From: Mesorhizobium sp. LHD-90
GTDB lineage: Bacteria; Pseudomonadota; Alphaproteobacteria; Rhizobiales; Rhizobiaceae
DNA length: 64,000 nt
Direction of reading: 5' to 3'
NCBI RefSeq assembly: GCF_030929505.1
Contig: NZ_JAVFVV010000005.1
Span: forward strand, 310,001 to 374,000
Below are positions 42,243 to 49,886 of this stretch, one piece after another (position 1 is the first letter of the stretch; each line of letters opens with the position of its first letter). Position numbers and translations under genes: made by a program. A model generated the notes under the pieces. That model searched no databases and was not told the origin of the DNA. It was given only the letters and a program-made list of their open reading frames with translations.

Positions 42243-43244
42243 TCAGCGCGCCACCTCCGCCGGCAGGCCGCTTCTCGCCGATTCCGCCAGCGCGTCCAGC
42301 ACGGGAATGGCGTCGAAGGCTTCACGGTAATGCTGGAGATAGGGCTTTCCGGACAAGGTCGCATTGATGAAATGGTCGAGCTCGTCGGCGAGGTCGCCGG
42401 CGATGCGGCCGTTGATTTCCGGCCACAGATGCGTGTCGCCGCCGGTGGTGCCGCTGTCCTCGACGGTGAAAAAGCCCTGGTCGGCGCAGTCGAGATAGGT
42501 CGCGGACCGCGTGCCGACCACTTCCAGCGCCGAGCGGAAACCGTTCATCAGCCCGTCGGGCCAGGCCCAGCTATAGTCGAGGCTGCCTATGGCGCCGTTC
42601 TCGAAATTGACCACGGCATAGAGCGCGTCCTCATTGCCGGTGCCGAGCATCGCGACCTTCTGCGCGTAGACGCGGGAAATCCGCGAGCGGGCGATCCATT
42701 GCATGGCGTCGATGTCGTGCACGCCCATGTAGAACAGGATCGAGCTGGCATCGCCCAGCCGGCGCGCCGTGGAGCGGACGCCGTTACGCTTTGCGCGCAG
42801 GTGGATCGGCGCGCCGATCCGCTCGGGCGCGGCTGCGTGGAAAACCTGAACGTAGCGCGGATCGAAGCGCAGTATGTGGCCGATCATCAGCCGGCTTCCG
42901 GATGTCTCGACCGCCTTGACGATCCGCCTGGCGGTGGCGGCATCGTGTGCCAATGGCTTTTCCAGCAGGATGGCCTTGCCGGCCCGTGCCGCAGCAACCA
43001 CCGCGCCTTCATGCAGCCGGTCGGGCAGGCAGATCGAGACCGCGTCGAGTTCCGGCAGCGCCAGCAATTCTCGGAAATCCGTGAAGGCGCGGGCACCCGT
43101 CGTCGCCGCCAGTTCGGCGGCACGGACCGGATCCCGGTCGCAGACGCCCACCAGCTCCGCGGACAGATGTTCGGCATGGATGCGGGCATGGCGCGAGCCG
43201 AAGAAGCCGAGGCCGATGACGCCGACTTTCAGCGTCCCTGTCAT
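42243..43244 (-). CDS. Gfo/Idh/MocA family oxidoreductase
   Basis: 333 aa. Rossmann opening KVGVIGLGFFGSRHARIHAE and catalytic Lys motif LLEKPLAHDAATARRIV near residue 95, then the dimerisation domain with MGVHDIDAMQWIARSRISRV. It acts on a sugar or polyol with NAD(P) in the cytosol. Start overlaps the creatininase stop by 4 nt, so the two are coupled. Paralogous to the 849-1835 gene only at family level. Confidence 0.92.
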   Translation of the reverse strand: MTGTLKVGVIGLGFFGSRHARIHAEHLSAELVGVCDRDPVRAAELAATTGARAFTDFRELLALPELDAVSICLPDRLHEGAVVAAARAGKAILLEKPLAHDAATARRIVKAVETSGSRLMIGHILRFDPRYVQVFHAAAPERIGAPIHLRAKRNGVRSTARRLGDASSILFYMGVHDIDAMQWIARSRISRVYAQKVAMLGTGNEDALYAVVNFENGAIGSLDYSWAWPDGLMNGFRSALEVVGTRSATYLDCADQGFFTVEDSGTTGGDTHLWPEINGRIAGDLADELDHFINATLSGKPYLQHYREAFDAIPVLDALAESARSGLPAEVAR

Positions 43245-44020
43245 GGCGCCTGCTCCGGAATGCTCCAGCCGCGGAAATCTCCGATGAAGGCGGCCAGTTC
43301 GCCCGCCACCGCGTCGAAGAAGGCCTTGCCCTTCTCGGGTGTCGCCAGCGACGGGTCGCCGAGCGTCCCGGTCGGCGAAAGGTCGCCGAAATCGTGATAG
43401 GTGCGGATCGCCGAACCGCCGAGCAGGTCAGTCGTCAGATATCGGGAGCCGGGATCGGGATAGGTTGTCGCCGCCCGCTCGATCTTCACCAGTTCCGGGC
43501 GGATGTGCTGCACCATGGCGGTCTCGAACTCGCAGGCATGCCCCATGCCGCCCGGTTCGGATTGCCGCAGCGTCGCGATCGCCGCGCGCGCCAGTTGGAA
43601 ATAGGTCAGCGCCGCGATGCGCGCCCGGCCGTAGTGCCTGTGGCCGAGCGTCGAGGCCAGCACATCGATGACGCCGCCGTTGCCGCCATGGCCGTTGACG
43701 ATCAGGATACGGCGAAAGCCGTGCTGGACGAGCGAGCCGACAATATCCTCGATCATCGCCATCAACGTCTCGGCACGCAGCGTGACGCTGCCGGCAAACC
43801 GCATGTGATGTGCCGAGAATCCGTACCAAGGCGGCGGCAGCACCACGGCGTCACCGGCCTGATCGGCCGCCGCCAGGGACACCGCATGCGCCAGCATGGT
43901 GTCGGTGCCGAGCGGCATGTGCCTGCCGTGCTGCTCGACCGAGCCTAGCGGCAGCACCAGCACGGTGGCGTCGCGGTCGAGCAGGTCGACCTCGGGGGAA
44001 GTGAGTTCCTCGAAACGCAT
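43241..44020 (-). CDS. Creatininase family amidohydrolase
   Basis: 259 aa. The metal-binding motifs of creatininase-family enzymes are present: LPLGSVEQHGRHMPLGTD, RRILIVNGHGGNGGVIDVL and GGMGHACEFETAMV. Family members hydrolyse cyclic amides such as creatinine or act in other small-amide pathways; here the sugar-transport context suggests an amino-sugar or lactam substrate, unproven. ATG 44020 is chosen; an ATG 30 nt earlier is possible. Divergent from the ABC operon, from which it is separated by 173 bp. Confidence 0.9.
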   Translation of the reverse strand: MRFEELTSPEVDLLDRDATVLVLPLGSVEQHGRHMPLGTDTMLAHAVSLAAADQAGDAVVLPPPWYGFSAHHMRFAGSVTLRAETLMAMIEDIVGSLVQHGFRRILIVNGHGGNGGVIDVLASTLGHRHYGRARIAALTYFQLARAAIATLRQSEPGGMGHACEFETAMVQHIRPELVKIERAATTYPDPGSRYLTTDLLGGSAIRTYHDFGDLSPTGTLGDPSLATPEKGKAFFDAVAGELAAFIGDFRGWSIPEQAP

Positions 44021-44193
44021 AATGTCACCGCCGTCCTGCGAATCTTCCAATGTCGATTGGGTGCATAAAAAGGTTGCAAGTGATTTAGATTGGTTCGATA
44101 GTCCGGCCCGGCAAGCCCAATGTCAACGATCAATTCGGGCGCCGCAGCGCCCGCCGGGAACCGGGTGTCGCAGCAAAGAGAGGATGGAACACG

Positions 44194-45474
44194 ATGAACA
44201 TCAGGACATTCCTGGCCGCTTCCGCGATTGTTTCGGGTGCCGCCGTTGCTCAACCTGCCTATTCCGAGGACATCGACCTCGAATTCGTCGTCTGGAACTA
44301 TTCGCTGGAGACCATCCAGGACAATGTGAAAAAATTCGAGGAGGCCAATCCCGGCATCAAGGTGAAGGTCACCGACTATACCTGGCCCGACTACCAGGAC
44401 AGCATCGTGCTGCGCTTTCGCGGCAATACACCAACGGATGTGATCTATGGTGGTCAGGATTGGTTGCCGGCCTGGGGCGCCGCCGGCTTCATCGCGCCGC
44501 TGGATTCGGTTGCACCGGCGGCCGACGTCGATGCGCTGAAGGCCGACATCGCCGGCTTCGCGCTGACCGACGTGACCTACAAGGACAAGATCTACGGCCT
44601 GCCCTATTACGCGGACACCATCTCCTTCATCTACAACAAGAAGATCCTCGCCGATGCCGGCATACCGGTGCCGACGACCTGGGAGGAGGTCACCGCCGCC
44701 GCCGAGAAGCTGAAAGCGGGCGGCATGGAGCATCCGATCGTCTATGAATACAATCAGGAGCTTCCGAATTTCTACGACGCCTTCGTCGCCCAGGCCTATG
44801 GGCGCGGCGCCGAACTGTTCGACAAGGACCTGAACCCGGTTTTCGCCGATCCCAACAATGAAGCCTACAAGCAGCTTCAGTGGCTGGCCGACGCCTATGC
44901 CAAGGGTCTCGTCCAGTCCGAGACGCATGAATCGAAGATCATCCCGGCGATGAACACCGGCAAGCATGCCTTCACCATCGTCTATACCTATGTGCTCGCG
45001 GCGCTGAACAACGCCGCCGACCAGCCGCGCGCAGGCGAGTTCGCGCTGGCCCCGATGCCCGGCGCGACCCATTCGACGCTCGGCTTTGCGAAGTCCTATG
45101 TCGTGACCGCGCAGGCGGCCGCCGATCCGGCACGCGCCGAGGCAGCCTGGAAATTCGTGAACTTCATGGCGGGCAAGCCCTATACCGTCGCCAAGCGCTG
45201 GGCAGTGGAGAAGGGGCTGGGCTTCGGCCAGTTGCCGTTGTTCCAGGACAAGGACGTCATCGACGCCTGGGGCAAGTGGGCCGATGTGAAGGCGCTGGGC
45301 GACCAGGCCTCTATCGCCAAGGCCGGCACCTATACAGAATACAGCTCGGTGTGGTCAGCCTATTTCCGGCCGTTGCTGGCCAAGGCCATGGTCGGCGAGG
45401 CGCCGGTGGACCAGGTGATGAAGGATGGCGCCGAGCGCTGGAACCAGCTCAAGCAGCAGTTCGCCAATCGTTGA
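44194..45474 (+). CDS. Carbohydrate-type ABC transporter, extracellular solute-binding protein (family 1)
   Basis: 426 aa. A signal peptide (FLAASAIVSGAAVAQPAYS) is followed by the SBP_bac_1 fold: VVWNYSLETIQDNVKKFEEA, DVIYGGQDWLPAWGAAGF and GLPYYADTISFIYNKKILAD. It binds a sugar or sugar derivative in the periplasm. GAGAGGATGG precedes the ATG. It leads the operon SBP-permease-permease-RidA-ATPase and is divergent from the creatininase gene, sharing one regulatory gap, probably under the GntR regulator. Confidence 0.93.
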   Translation: MNIRTFLAASAIVSGAAVAQPAYSEDIDLEFVVWNYSLETIQDNVKKFEEANPGIKVKVTDYTWPDYQDSIVLRFRGNTPTDVIYGGQDWLPAWGAAGFIAPLDSVAPAADVDALKADIAGFALTDVTYKDKIYGLPYYADTISFIYNKKILADAGIPVPTTWEEVTAAAEKLKAGGMEHPIVYEYNQELPNFYDAFVAQAYGRGAELFDKDLNPVFADPNNEAYKQLQWLADAYAKGLVQSETHESKIIPAMNTGKHAFTIVYTYVLAALNNAADQPRAGEFALAPMPGATHSTLGFAKSYVVTAQAAADPARAEAAWKFVNFMAGKPYTVAKRWAVEKGLGFGQLPLFQDKDVIDAWGKWADVKALGDQASIAKAGTYTEYSSVWSAYFRPLLAKAMVGEAPVDQVMKDGAERWNQLKQQFANR

Positions 45475-45564
45475 CCTTTGATGCGGTTTAGGGCCGGGAA
45501 TGGGCGGCGTTTCGGCGCCGCCTGTTTCTCGGGCTCTCATCGGCAGAACCTGACGGCGATCCGC

Positions 45565-46443
45565 ATGTGGACAACGAAGCGTTTCCCGGCCTTCTGGCTG
45601 CTCCCGGCGCTGCTGCCGGTCGCGCTGATGACCATCTATCCGGTCGCCTACGCCTTCTGGACCAGCCTGCATTCCGTCGTGCTGCTGTTTCCCGACGAGC
45701 CGTTCGCCGGGCTGGACAACTACACCCGCGTGATCACCAGCAACTATTTCCTCGACGCTCTGAAGAATTCGCTGGTCTTCACCGTGTTCACGGCACCTGC
45801 GGTGGTCATCCTCGGCACGCTGATCGCGCTGTTCCTGCAGCGCCACTTCTTCGGCTCGCAGGTCGTGCGCTCGATCGTGCTGCTGCCCTGGGTGCTGCCG
45901 GGCGCCATCAGCGCCGTGCTGTGGATCTGGATCTTCCATCCGAGTTTTGGTGTGCTCAACGGCGTCCTGCGCGACCTTCATCTGATCGGCGGTTCCATTC
46001 CCTGGCTGACCTCGCCGCGGCTCGCGCTGTTCGCGGTTGGCGTCGCCCATGTATGGACGCAGATCCCCTTCGCAGTAGTGCTACTGATGGCAGCACTTTC
46101 GGCGATCAATTCCGAGACGCTGGAGGCGGCGGCCATCGACTGCCGCAGCGCGCTGCGGCGCTTCCGCCATGTGGTGTTTCCGGAGATCAAGGCGATGGTC
46201 GTCGTGCTCACCGTCTACAACGCGCTGACCGCCTTCACGACTTACGACCTCGTCTACGCCATGACCGGCGGTGGGCCGGGCACGGCCACGACGCTCCTGT
46301 CCTTCCAGATCTGGCGCGAGAGCTTTTCCATGTACGATTTCGGCGCCGGCTCGGCAGTCGCCTTCATCGTCGTCGCCATCTCGGCGCTGCTGATCGTCGC
46401 CATAACCCGGGCCCTGCCCTCCGACCTGTTCGCGAGCGAATGA
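45565..46443 (+). CDS. Carbohydrate ABC transporter permease (MalF/UgpA type)
   Basis: 292 aa. Six membrane segments are seen, starting FWLLPALLPVALMTIYPVAYA, with the EAA loop ETLEAAAIDCRSALRRFRHV near residue 190. An upstream in-frame extension to 45478 lacks membrane character, so ATG 45565 is chosen despite a weak ribosome site. It pairs with the permease encoded next, 1 nt away, as a heterodimeric channel. Confidence 0.9.
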   Translation: MWTTKRFPAFWLLPALLPVALMTIYPVAYAFWTSLHSVVLLFPDEPFAGLDNYTRVITSNYFLDALKNSLVFTVFTAPAVVILGTLIALFLQRHFFGSQVVRSIVLLPWVLPGAISAVLWIWIFHPSFGVLNGVLRDLHLIGGSIPWLTSPRLALFAVGVAHVWTQIPFAVVLLMAALSAINSETLEAAAIDCRSALRRFRHVVFPEIKAMVVVLTVYNALTAFTTYDLVYAMTGGGPGTATTLLSFQIWRESFSMYDFGAGSAVAFIVVAISALLIVAITRALPSDLFASE

Positions 46444-46444
46444 C

Positions 46445-47332
46445 ATGCAGGGCCGCCTGAACCCGTTCCTGACCTTCCTGTTCGCGTCGCTGATCCTGGT
46501 CTTCACCGGCGGACCGGTCGTGCTGTCGCTGGTCGGCAGCGTCGTACCCGACCGGGTGCTGCTCGATTCGAGCAAGCCGCTGTTCAGCGAAGGGCTGAAT
46601 TTCGACACCTATCGTTACGTCTTCACCGGCCAACTGCCCGATTCCTACCTGGCGGAGAACGCCAACCGCGCCATGATCTCCGATGCCGCGCGCCAGGTGC
46701 CGCGCAGCCTTCTGAACAGCTTTGTCGTCGCCTTCTCCTCCATGGTGCTCAATCTTCTGCTCGGCGCGCCGGCGGCCTTCATCTTCGCCCGCTACATGTT
46801 CCCGGGCAAAAGGCTGACCTTCATGTTCCTGATTCTGAGCCCGCTGGTTCCGGCGGTGGCGCTGGTCACGCCGGTGTACATGATGCTGCAGGCGCTCGGT
46901 CTGGTCGGCACGCAGCTCGGCATAATTCTGGTCCACACCGCCAAGGCGCTGCCCTTCACCGTGCTCATCCTGTCGGTGTTCTTCCGAAAAATGCCGGCGG
47001 AGATGTTCGAGGCGGCGGTGCTCGACCATTGCAGCCGCCTGCAGACTTTCTGGCGCATCGCGCTGCCCCTGGCGCTGCCGTCGATCGGCGCCACCGGCCT
47101 GTTCGCCTTCATGCTTTCCTATTCTGAATACATGTTCTCGATGGTGCTGTCCGGCGATGCAGCGACAAGGCCCGTCTCGGTGGTGATGGCCGCGCTCGCC
47201 CGCAATACCGACGTCTCCTGGAGCCTGCTCAACACGGCGATCTTCATCGCCATCGTGCCGACGCTGCTGCTGGTCGTGCTGGTTTGGCGCTTTGTCGTCG
47301 AAGGGCTGCTCAGCGGCGCCGTCAAGGGATGA
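46445..47332 (+). CDS. Carbohydrate ABC transporter permease (MalG/UgpE type)
   Basis: 295 aa. Multiple membrane segments (FLTFLFASLILVFTGGPVVL, FMFLILSPLVPAVALVTPVY) and the EAA motif EMFEAAVLDHCSRLQTFWRI near residue 190 are present. It starts 1 nt after the first permease's stop and is followed at 4 nt by the RidA gene. Completes the transmembrane part of the transporter. Confidence 0.93.
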   Translation: MQGRLNPFLTFLFASLILVFTGGPVVLSLVGSVVPDRVLLDSSKPLFSEGLNFDTYRYVFTGQLPDSYLAENANRAMISDAARQVPRSLLNSFVVAFSSMVLNLLLGAPAAFIFARYMFPGKRLTFMFLILSPLVPAVALVTPVYMMLQALGLVGTQLGIILVHTAKALPFTVLILSVFFRKMPAEMFEAAVLDHCSRLQTFWRIALPLALPSIGATGLFAFMLSYSEYMFSMVLSGDAATRPVSVVMAALARNTDVSWSLLNTAIFIAIVPTLLLVVLVWRFVVEGLLSGAVKG

Positions 47333-47336
47333 CATC

Positions 47337-47750
47337 ATGACCGACAGCGCCCATCATCCGCTGAAGACGCGCCCGCGCGGCGCGCACCAGCACGCCACCG
47401 CCGGGCCGTACTCGCCGGTGCTGGAGGTTGACGCGGCCAGGCTCGTCGTCATCTCCGGTCAGGTGGCGGTCGACATGGACGGCGCCGTGCTCGGCGAGAC
47501 CATCGAGGAACAGGCGCGCGCCACGCTCGGCAATTGCGCGCGGCAACTGGCCAGCGCCGGCTGCTCGTTTGCCGACGTGTTCAAGGTCAACATCTACCTG
47601 ACCGACCTCGCCGACTGGACGCGCTTCAACGCCGTCTACGACGGGATGATGCCGGAGCCGCTGCCGGTGCGCACGGCGGTGCAGGCCGTGCTGTTGCCGG
47701 GCTTCCTGGTCGAGATCGAGATGTGGGCGGTCAAGTCGAAGGATCGGTGA
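47337..47750 (+). CDS. RidA family protein (reactive enamine/imine deaminase)
   Basis: 137 aa. The YjgF/RidA pattern is shown by TAGPYSPVLEVDAARLVVIS, then VFKVNIYLTDLADWTRFNAVY and the Arg-containing PVRTAVQAVLLPG. RidA hydrolyses 2-aminoacrylate-type imines; within a transporter operon it suggests the imported substrate is catabolised through an enamine or imine intermediate. It sits between the permeases and the ATPase. ATG 47337 is the family start; the longer frame to 47292 lies inside the permease. Confidence 0.92.
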   Translation: MTDSAHHPLKTRPRGAHQHATAGPYSPVLEVDAARLVVISGQVAVDMDGAVLGETIEEQARATLGNCARQLASAGCSFADVFKVNIYLTDLADWTRFNAVYDGMMPEPLPVRTAVQAVLLPGFLVEIEMWAVKSKDR

Positions 47751-47751
47751 A

Positions 47752-48840
47752 TTGGCGTCTGTCGAACTGAGGCACCTTGCAAAATCCTTCGGCCGGGTCG
47801 AGGCGGTGCGCGACGTCTCGCTGGCCATCGGCGACCGCGAGCTGGTGGTGTTCGTCGGCCCGTCGGGCTGCGGAAAATCCACCTTGCTGCGCATGATCGC
47901 CGGGCTGGAGGAGATCACTTCGGGCGAGCTTCTGATCGGCGGCAAGCCGATGGGCAAGGTCGCCGCCGCCGATCGCGGCATCGCCATGGTGTTCCAGTCC
48001 TATGCGCTCTATCCACACATGAGCGTCGCCGAGAACATGGGTTTCGCGCTGAAGATGCTCGGCACCCCGAAGGCCGAGATCGACGCCAAGGTCACGGCCG
48101 CCGCCGCCACGCTGCAGCTCGGCGAACTGCTCGGCCGCAAGCCGCGGGAGCTTTCCGGCGGCCAGCGCCAGCGCGTCGCCATCGGCCGCGCCATCGTGCG
48201 AGAGCCGGACGTTTTCCTGTTCGACGAGCCGCTCTCAAACCTCGATGCCGGCCTGCGCGCCCAGATGCGTGTCGAGATCGCGCGTCTGCACGCGCAACTG
48301 GCGACGACCATGATCTACGTCACCCACGATCAGGTCGAGGCGATGACGCTGGCCGACCGCATCGTCATCCTCAACCAGGGCAGGATCGAGCAGCTAGGCG
48401 CGCCGCTGGAACTCTACGAGCGCCCCGCCAACCGCTTCGTCGCCGGTTTCCTCGGTCAGCCGCGCATGAATTTCATCCCGGCTTTCGCAACGCCATCGGA
48501 AGCCGGCGTCGCCCTGTCGATCTTCGCCACCGACAGGCCGCTGCTTCGGCTCGGCCGGGATGCGGCCATCGAGCCGGGCGCGGCGATCGACGTCGGCATC
48601 CGTCCCGATGCGATAACCGTGAGCGACCGTCCCGCGCCCGAGGCGCTTGCCGGCACGGTGGTGGTGGTCGAGCATCTTGGCGGATCCAGCCTGCTCTACA
48701 TGCAGGTCGACGGCGTGAAGGAGCTGATCACCGTCGAGCAGCGCGGCAAGACGCGGCTTGCCGCCGGCCAGACCGCCTGGCTCGGCTTCGATGCCGCCAA
48801 CGTCCACCTGTTCGGGCCCGACGGCCGCCGCATCCCGTGA
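47752..48840 (+). CDS. Carbohydrate ABC transporter ATP-binding protein (MalK/UgpC type)
   Basis: 362 aa. Walker A FVGPSGCGKSTLLRMIAGLE, signature ELSGGQRQRVAIGRAIVR, Walker B FLFDEPLSNLDAGLR and the switch His in YVTHDQVEAMTLADRI are intact. The C-terminal OB-fold (TOBE) region, residues 240-360, is usual for sugar importers. Start codon is TTG 47752, 1 nt past the RidA stop, read from AAGGATCGG. Last gene of the operon. Confidence 0.94.
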   Translation: MASVELRHLAKSFGRVEAVRDVSLAIGDRELVVFVGPSGCGKSTLLRMIAGLEEITSGELLIGGKPMGKVAAADRGIAMVFQSYALYPHMSVAENMGFALKMLGTPKAEIDAKVTAAAATLQLGELLGRKPRELSGGQRQRVAIGRAIVREPDVFLFDEPLSNLDAGLRAQMRVEIARLHAQLATTMIYVTHDQVEAMTLADRIVILNQGRIEQLGAPLELYERPANRFVAGFLGQPRMNFIPAFATPSEAGVALSIFATDRPLLRLGRDAAIEPGAAIDVGIRPDAITVSDRPAPEALAGTVVVVEHLGGSSLLYMQVDGVKELITVEQRGKTRLAAGQTAWLGFDAANVHLFGPDGRRIP

Positions 48841-48874
48841 TCTGCATCACGACGCGGAATTCGCCCGCGTATGC

Positions 48875-49264
48875 TCAGGCGGCGGTGCGCAGGATCAGCG
48901 CGGCGTAGAGCATGGCGATATAGGTCAACTGGTGCAGCAACTGGTCGCCGCCATGCATGGCCCAGTAGAGCTGCGTCGTCGGTCCGCAGCGCGTGCGCGC
49001 CGACAGTGCCGACTTGCCGTAGTCGATCGCGTAGTGGACGGCGAATTCGGCCGCCGCCAGCAGCAGCATGGGGAGCAGGCCGAGGCCGGCGATCGCCAGC
49101 ACCGGCAGCGAGCAGATGGCGTGGACGCCGGCATGCGCGTAGCCGCCGGGCGACCAGATGCTGCCCTTGCCGCGCAGCATCCAGGCCGGCTGGAACAGAT
49201 AATCGGCGACGTAATGCTTCAACTGGAAGCAGATCATCACCACGATCAGCATTTCCGTCGGCAT
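48875..49264 (-). CDS. DUF3307 family membrane protein
   Basis: 129 aa. Three or four membrane helices with the family pattern LIVVMICFQLKHYVADYLFQ near the start, GGYAHAGVHAICSLPVLAIA in the middle, and HYAIDYGKSALSARTR later. Function unknown; DUF3307 proteins are small inner-membrane proteins. ATG 49264 has GAGGG 6 nt ahead; an ATG two codons upstream is possible. Converges with the ABC operon across 34 bp. Confidence 0.88.
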   Translation of the reverse strand: MPTEMLIVVMICFQLKHYVADYLFQPAWMLRGKGSIWSPGGYAHAGVHAICSLPVLAIAGLGLLPMLLLAAAEFAVHYAIDYGKSALSARTRCGPTTQLYWAMHGGDQLLHQLTYIAMLYAALILRTAA

Positions 49265-49886
49265 GACCATCCCTCGCGGCCGCCCCGGCGGCTGAAGCGG
49301 AAGCCGGGGCCGTATGTGCATGGTAATGCGAAGCGGACGCCTGTCCATCCTCCCTTGGTCAATCGAGGTCGCGACGCCCCGCGTCGCTCATATGCCGCAG
49401 GGCGGAAAGCCGGGCGTGAACACCGAGCAGCGCACGCCGCGTCCGCCGCCGCAGCCGGCGTGCGCGATCCGGCCGGTTTTCATGGGAACTCCCTTCTGCG
49501 CGGCCGTTCGATCCCGGCCGCCATGGCTCTTTCGGCCGGCTTCGGTTCAATCGCATGTCGTCAGTCTGTGCGCCAGCAACACCTCACCTTGGCAGCCATC
49601 CTCCATTTACCGCGCCTTGAAGAACATTTGCTGCTTACCGCGCCTTGAAAAATATTTGCTGCGTCGGCTGTCGGCGCTTCGCGGAATCGACTACAACCGG
49701 GCCGGGCAGTTTCGGCGGGTTTGATCCGGCCGACGAAGACGGGGCGGGCTCGGTCGAGCCGATCGGGGCGGAAAATCCGGCAGCGCCGGATTTCTCAAAT
49801 GACATAGCCGCAAGACCTCGCCGGATGTCCGGGCGCCGCGTTGCGTGAAAGCCGCGGTGCCCAAACGGTTTTCGCGGGAGAGGTCG
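49265..49886. other. 622-bp non-coding region upstream of the RTX gene
   Basis: It should hold promoters for the DUF3307 gene and the large RTX gene. Apart from the tandem 28-bp repeat at 49608-49663 I see no operator-like structure. Short frames on both strands have no domain or credible start. Confidence 0.45.
49608..49663. repeat. Tandem 28-bp repeat upstream of RTX gene
   Basis: TACCGCGCCTTGAAGAACAT (49608) and TACCGCGCCTTGAAAAATAT (49636) begin two consecutive 28-bp units, both followed by TTGCTGC. Differences are few. Position, about 225 bp before the start codon at 49887, suits a tandem regulator-binding site or a simple slippage duplication. Confidence 0.6.
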
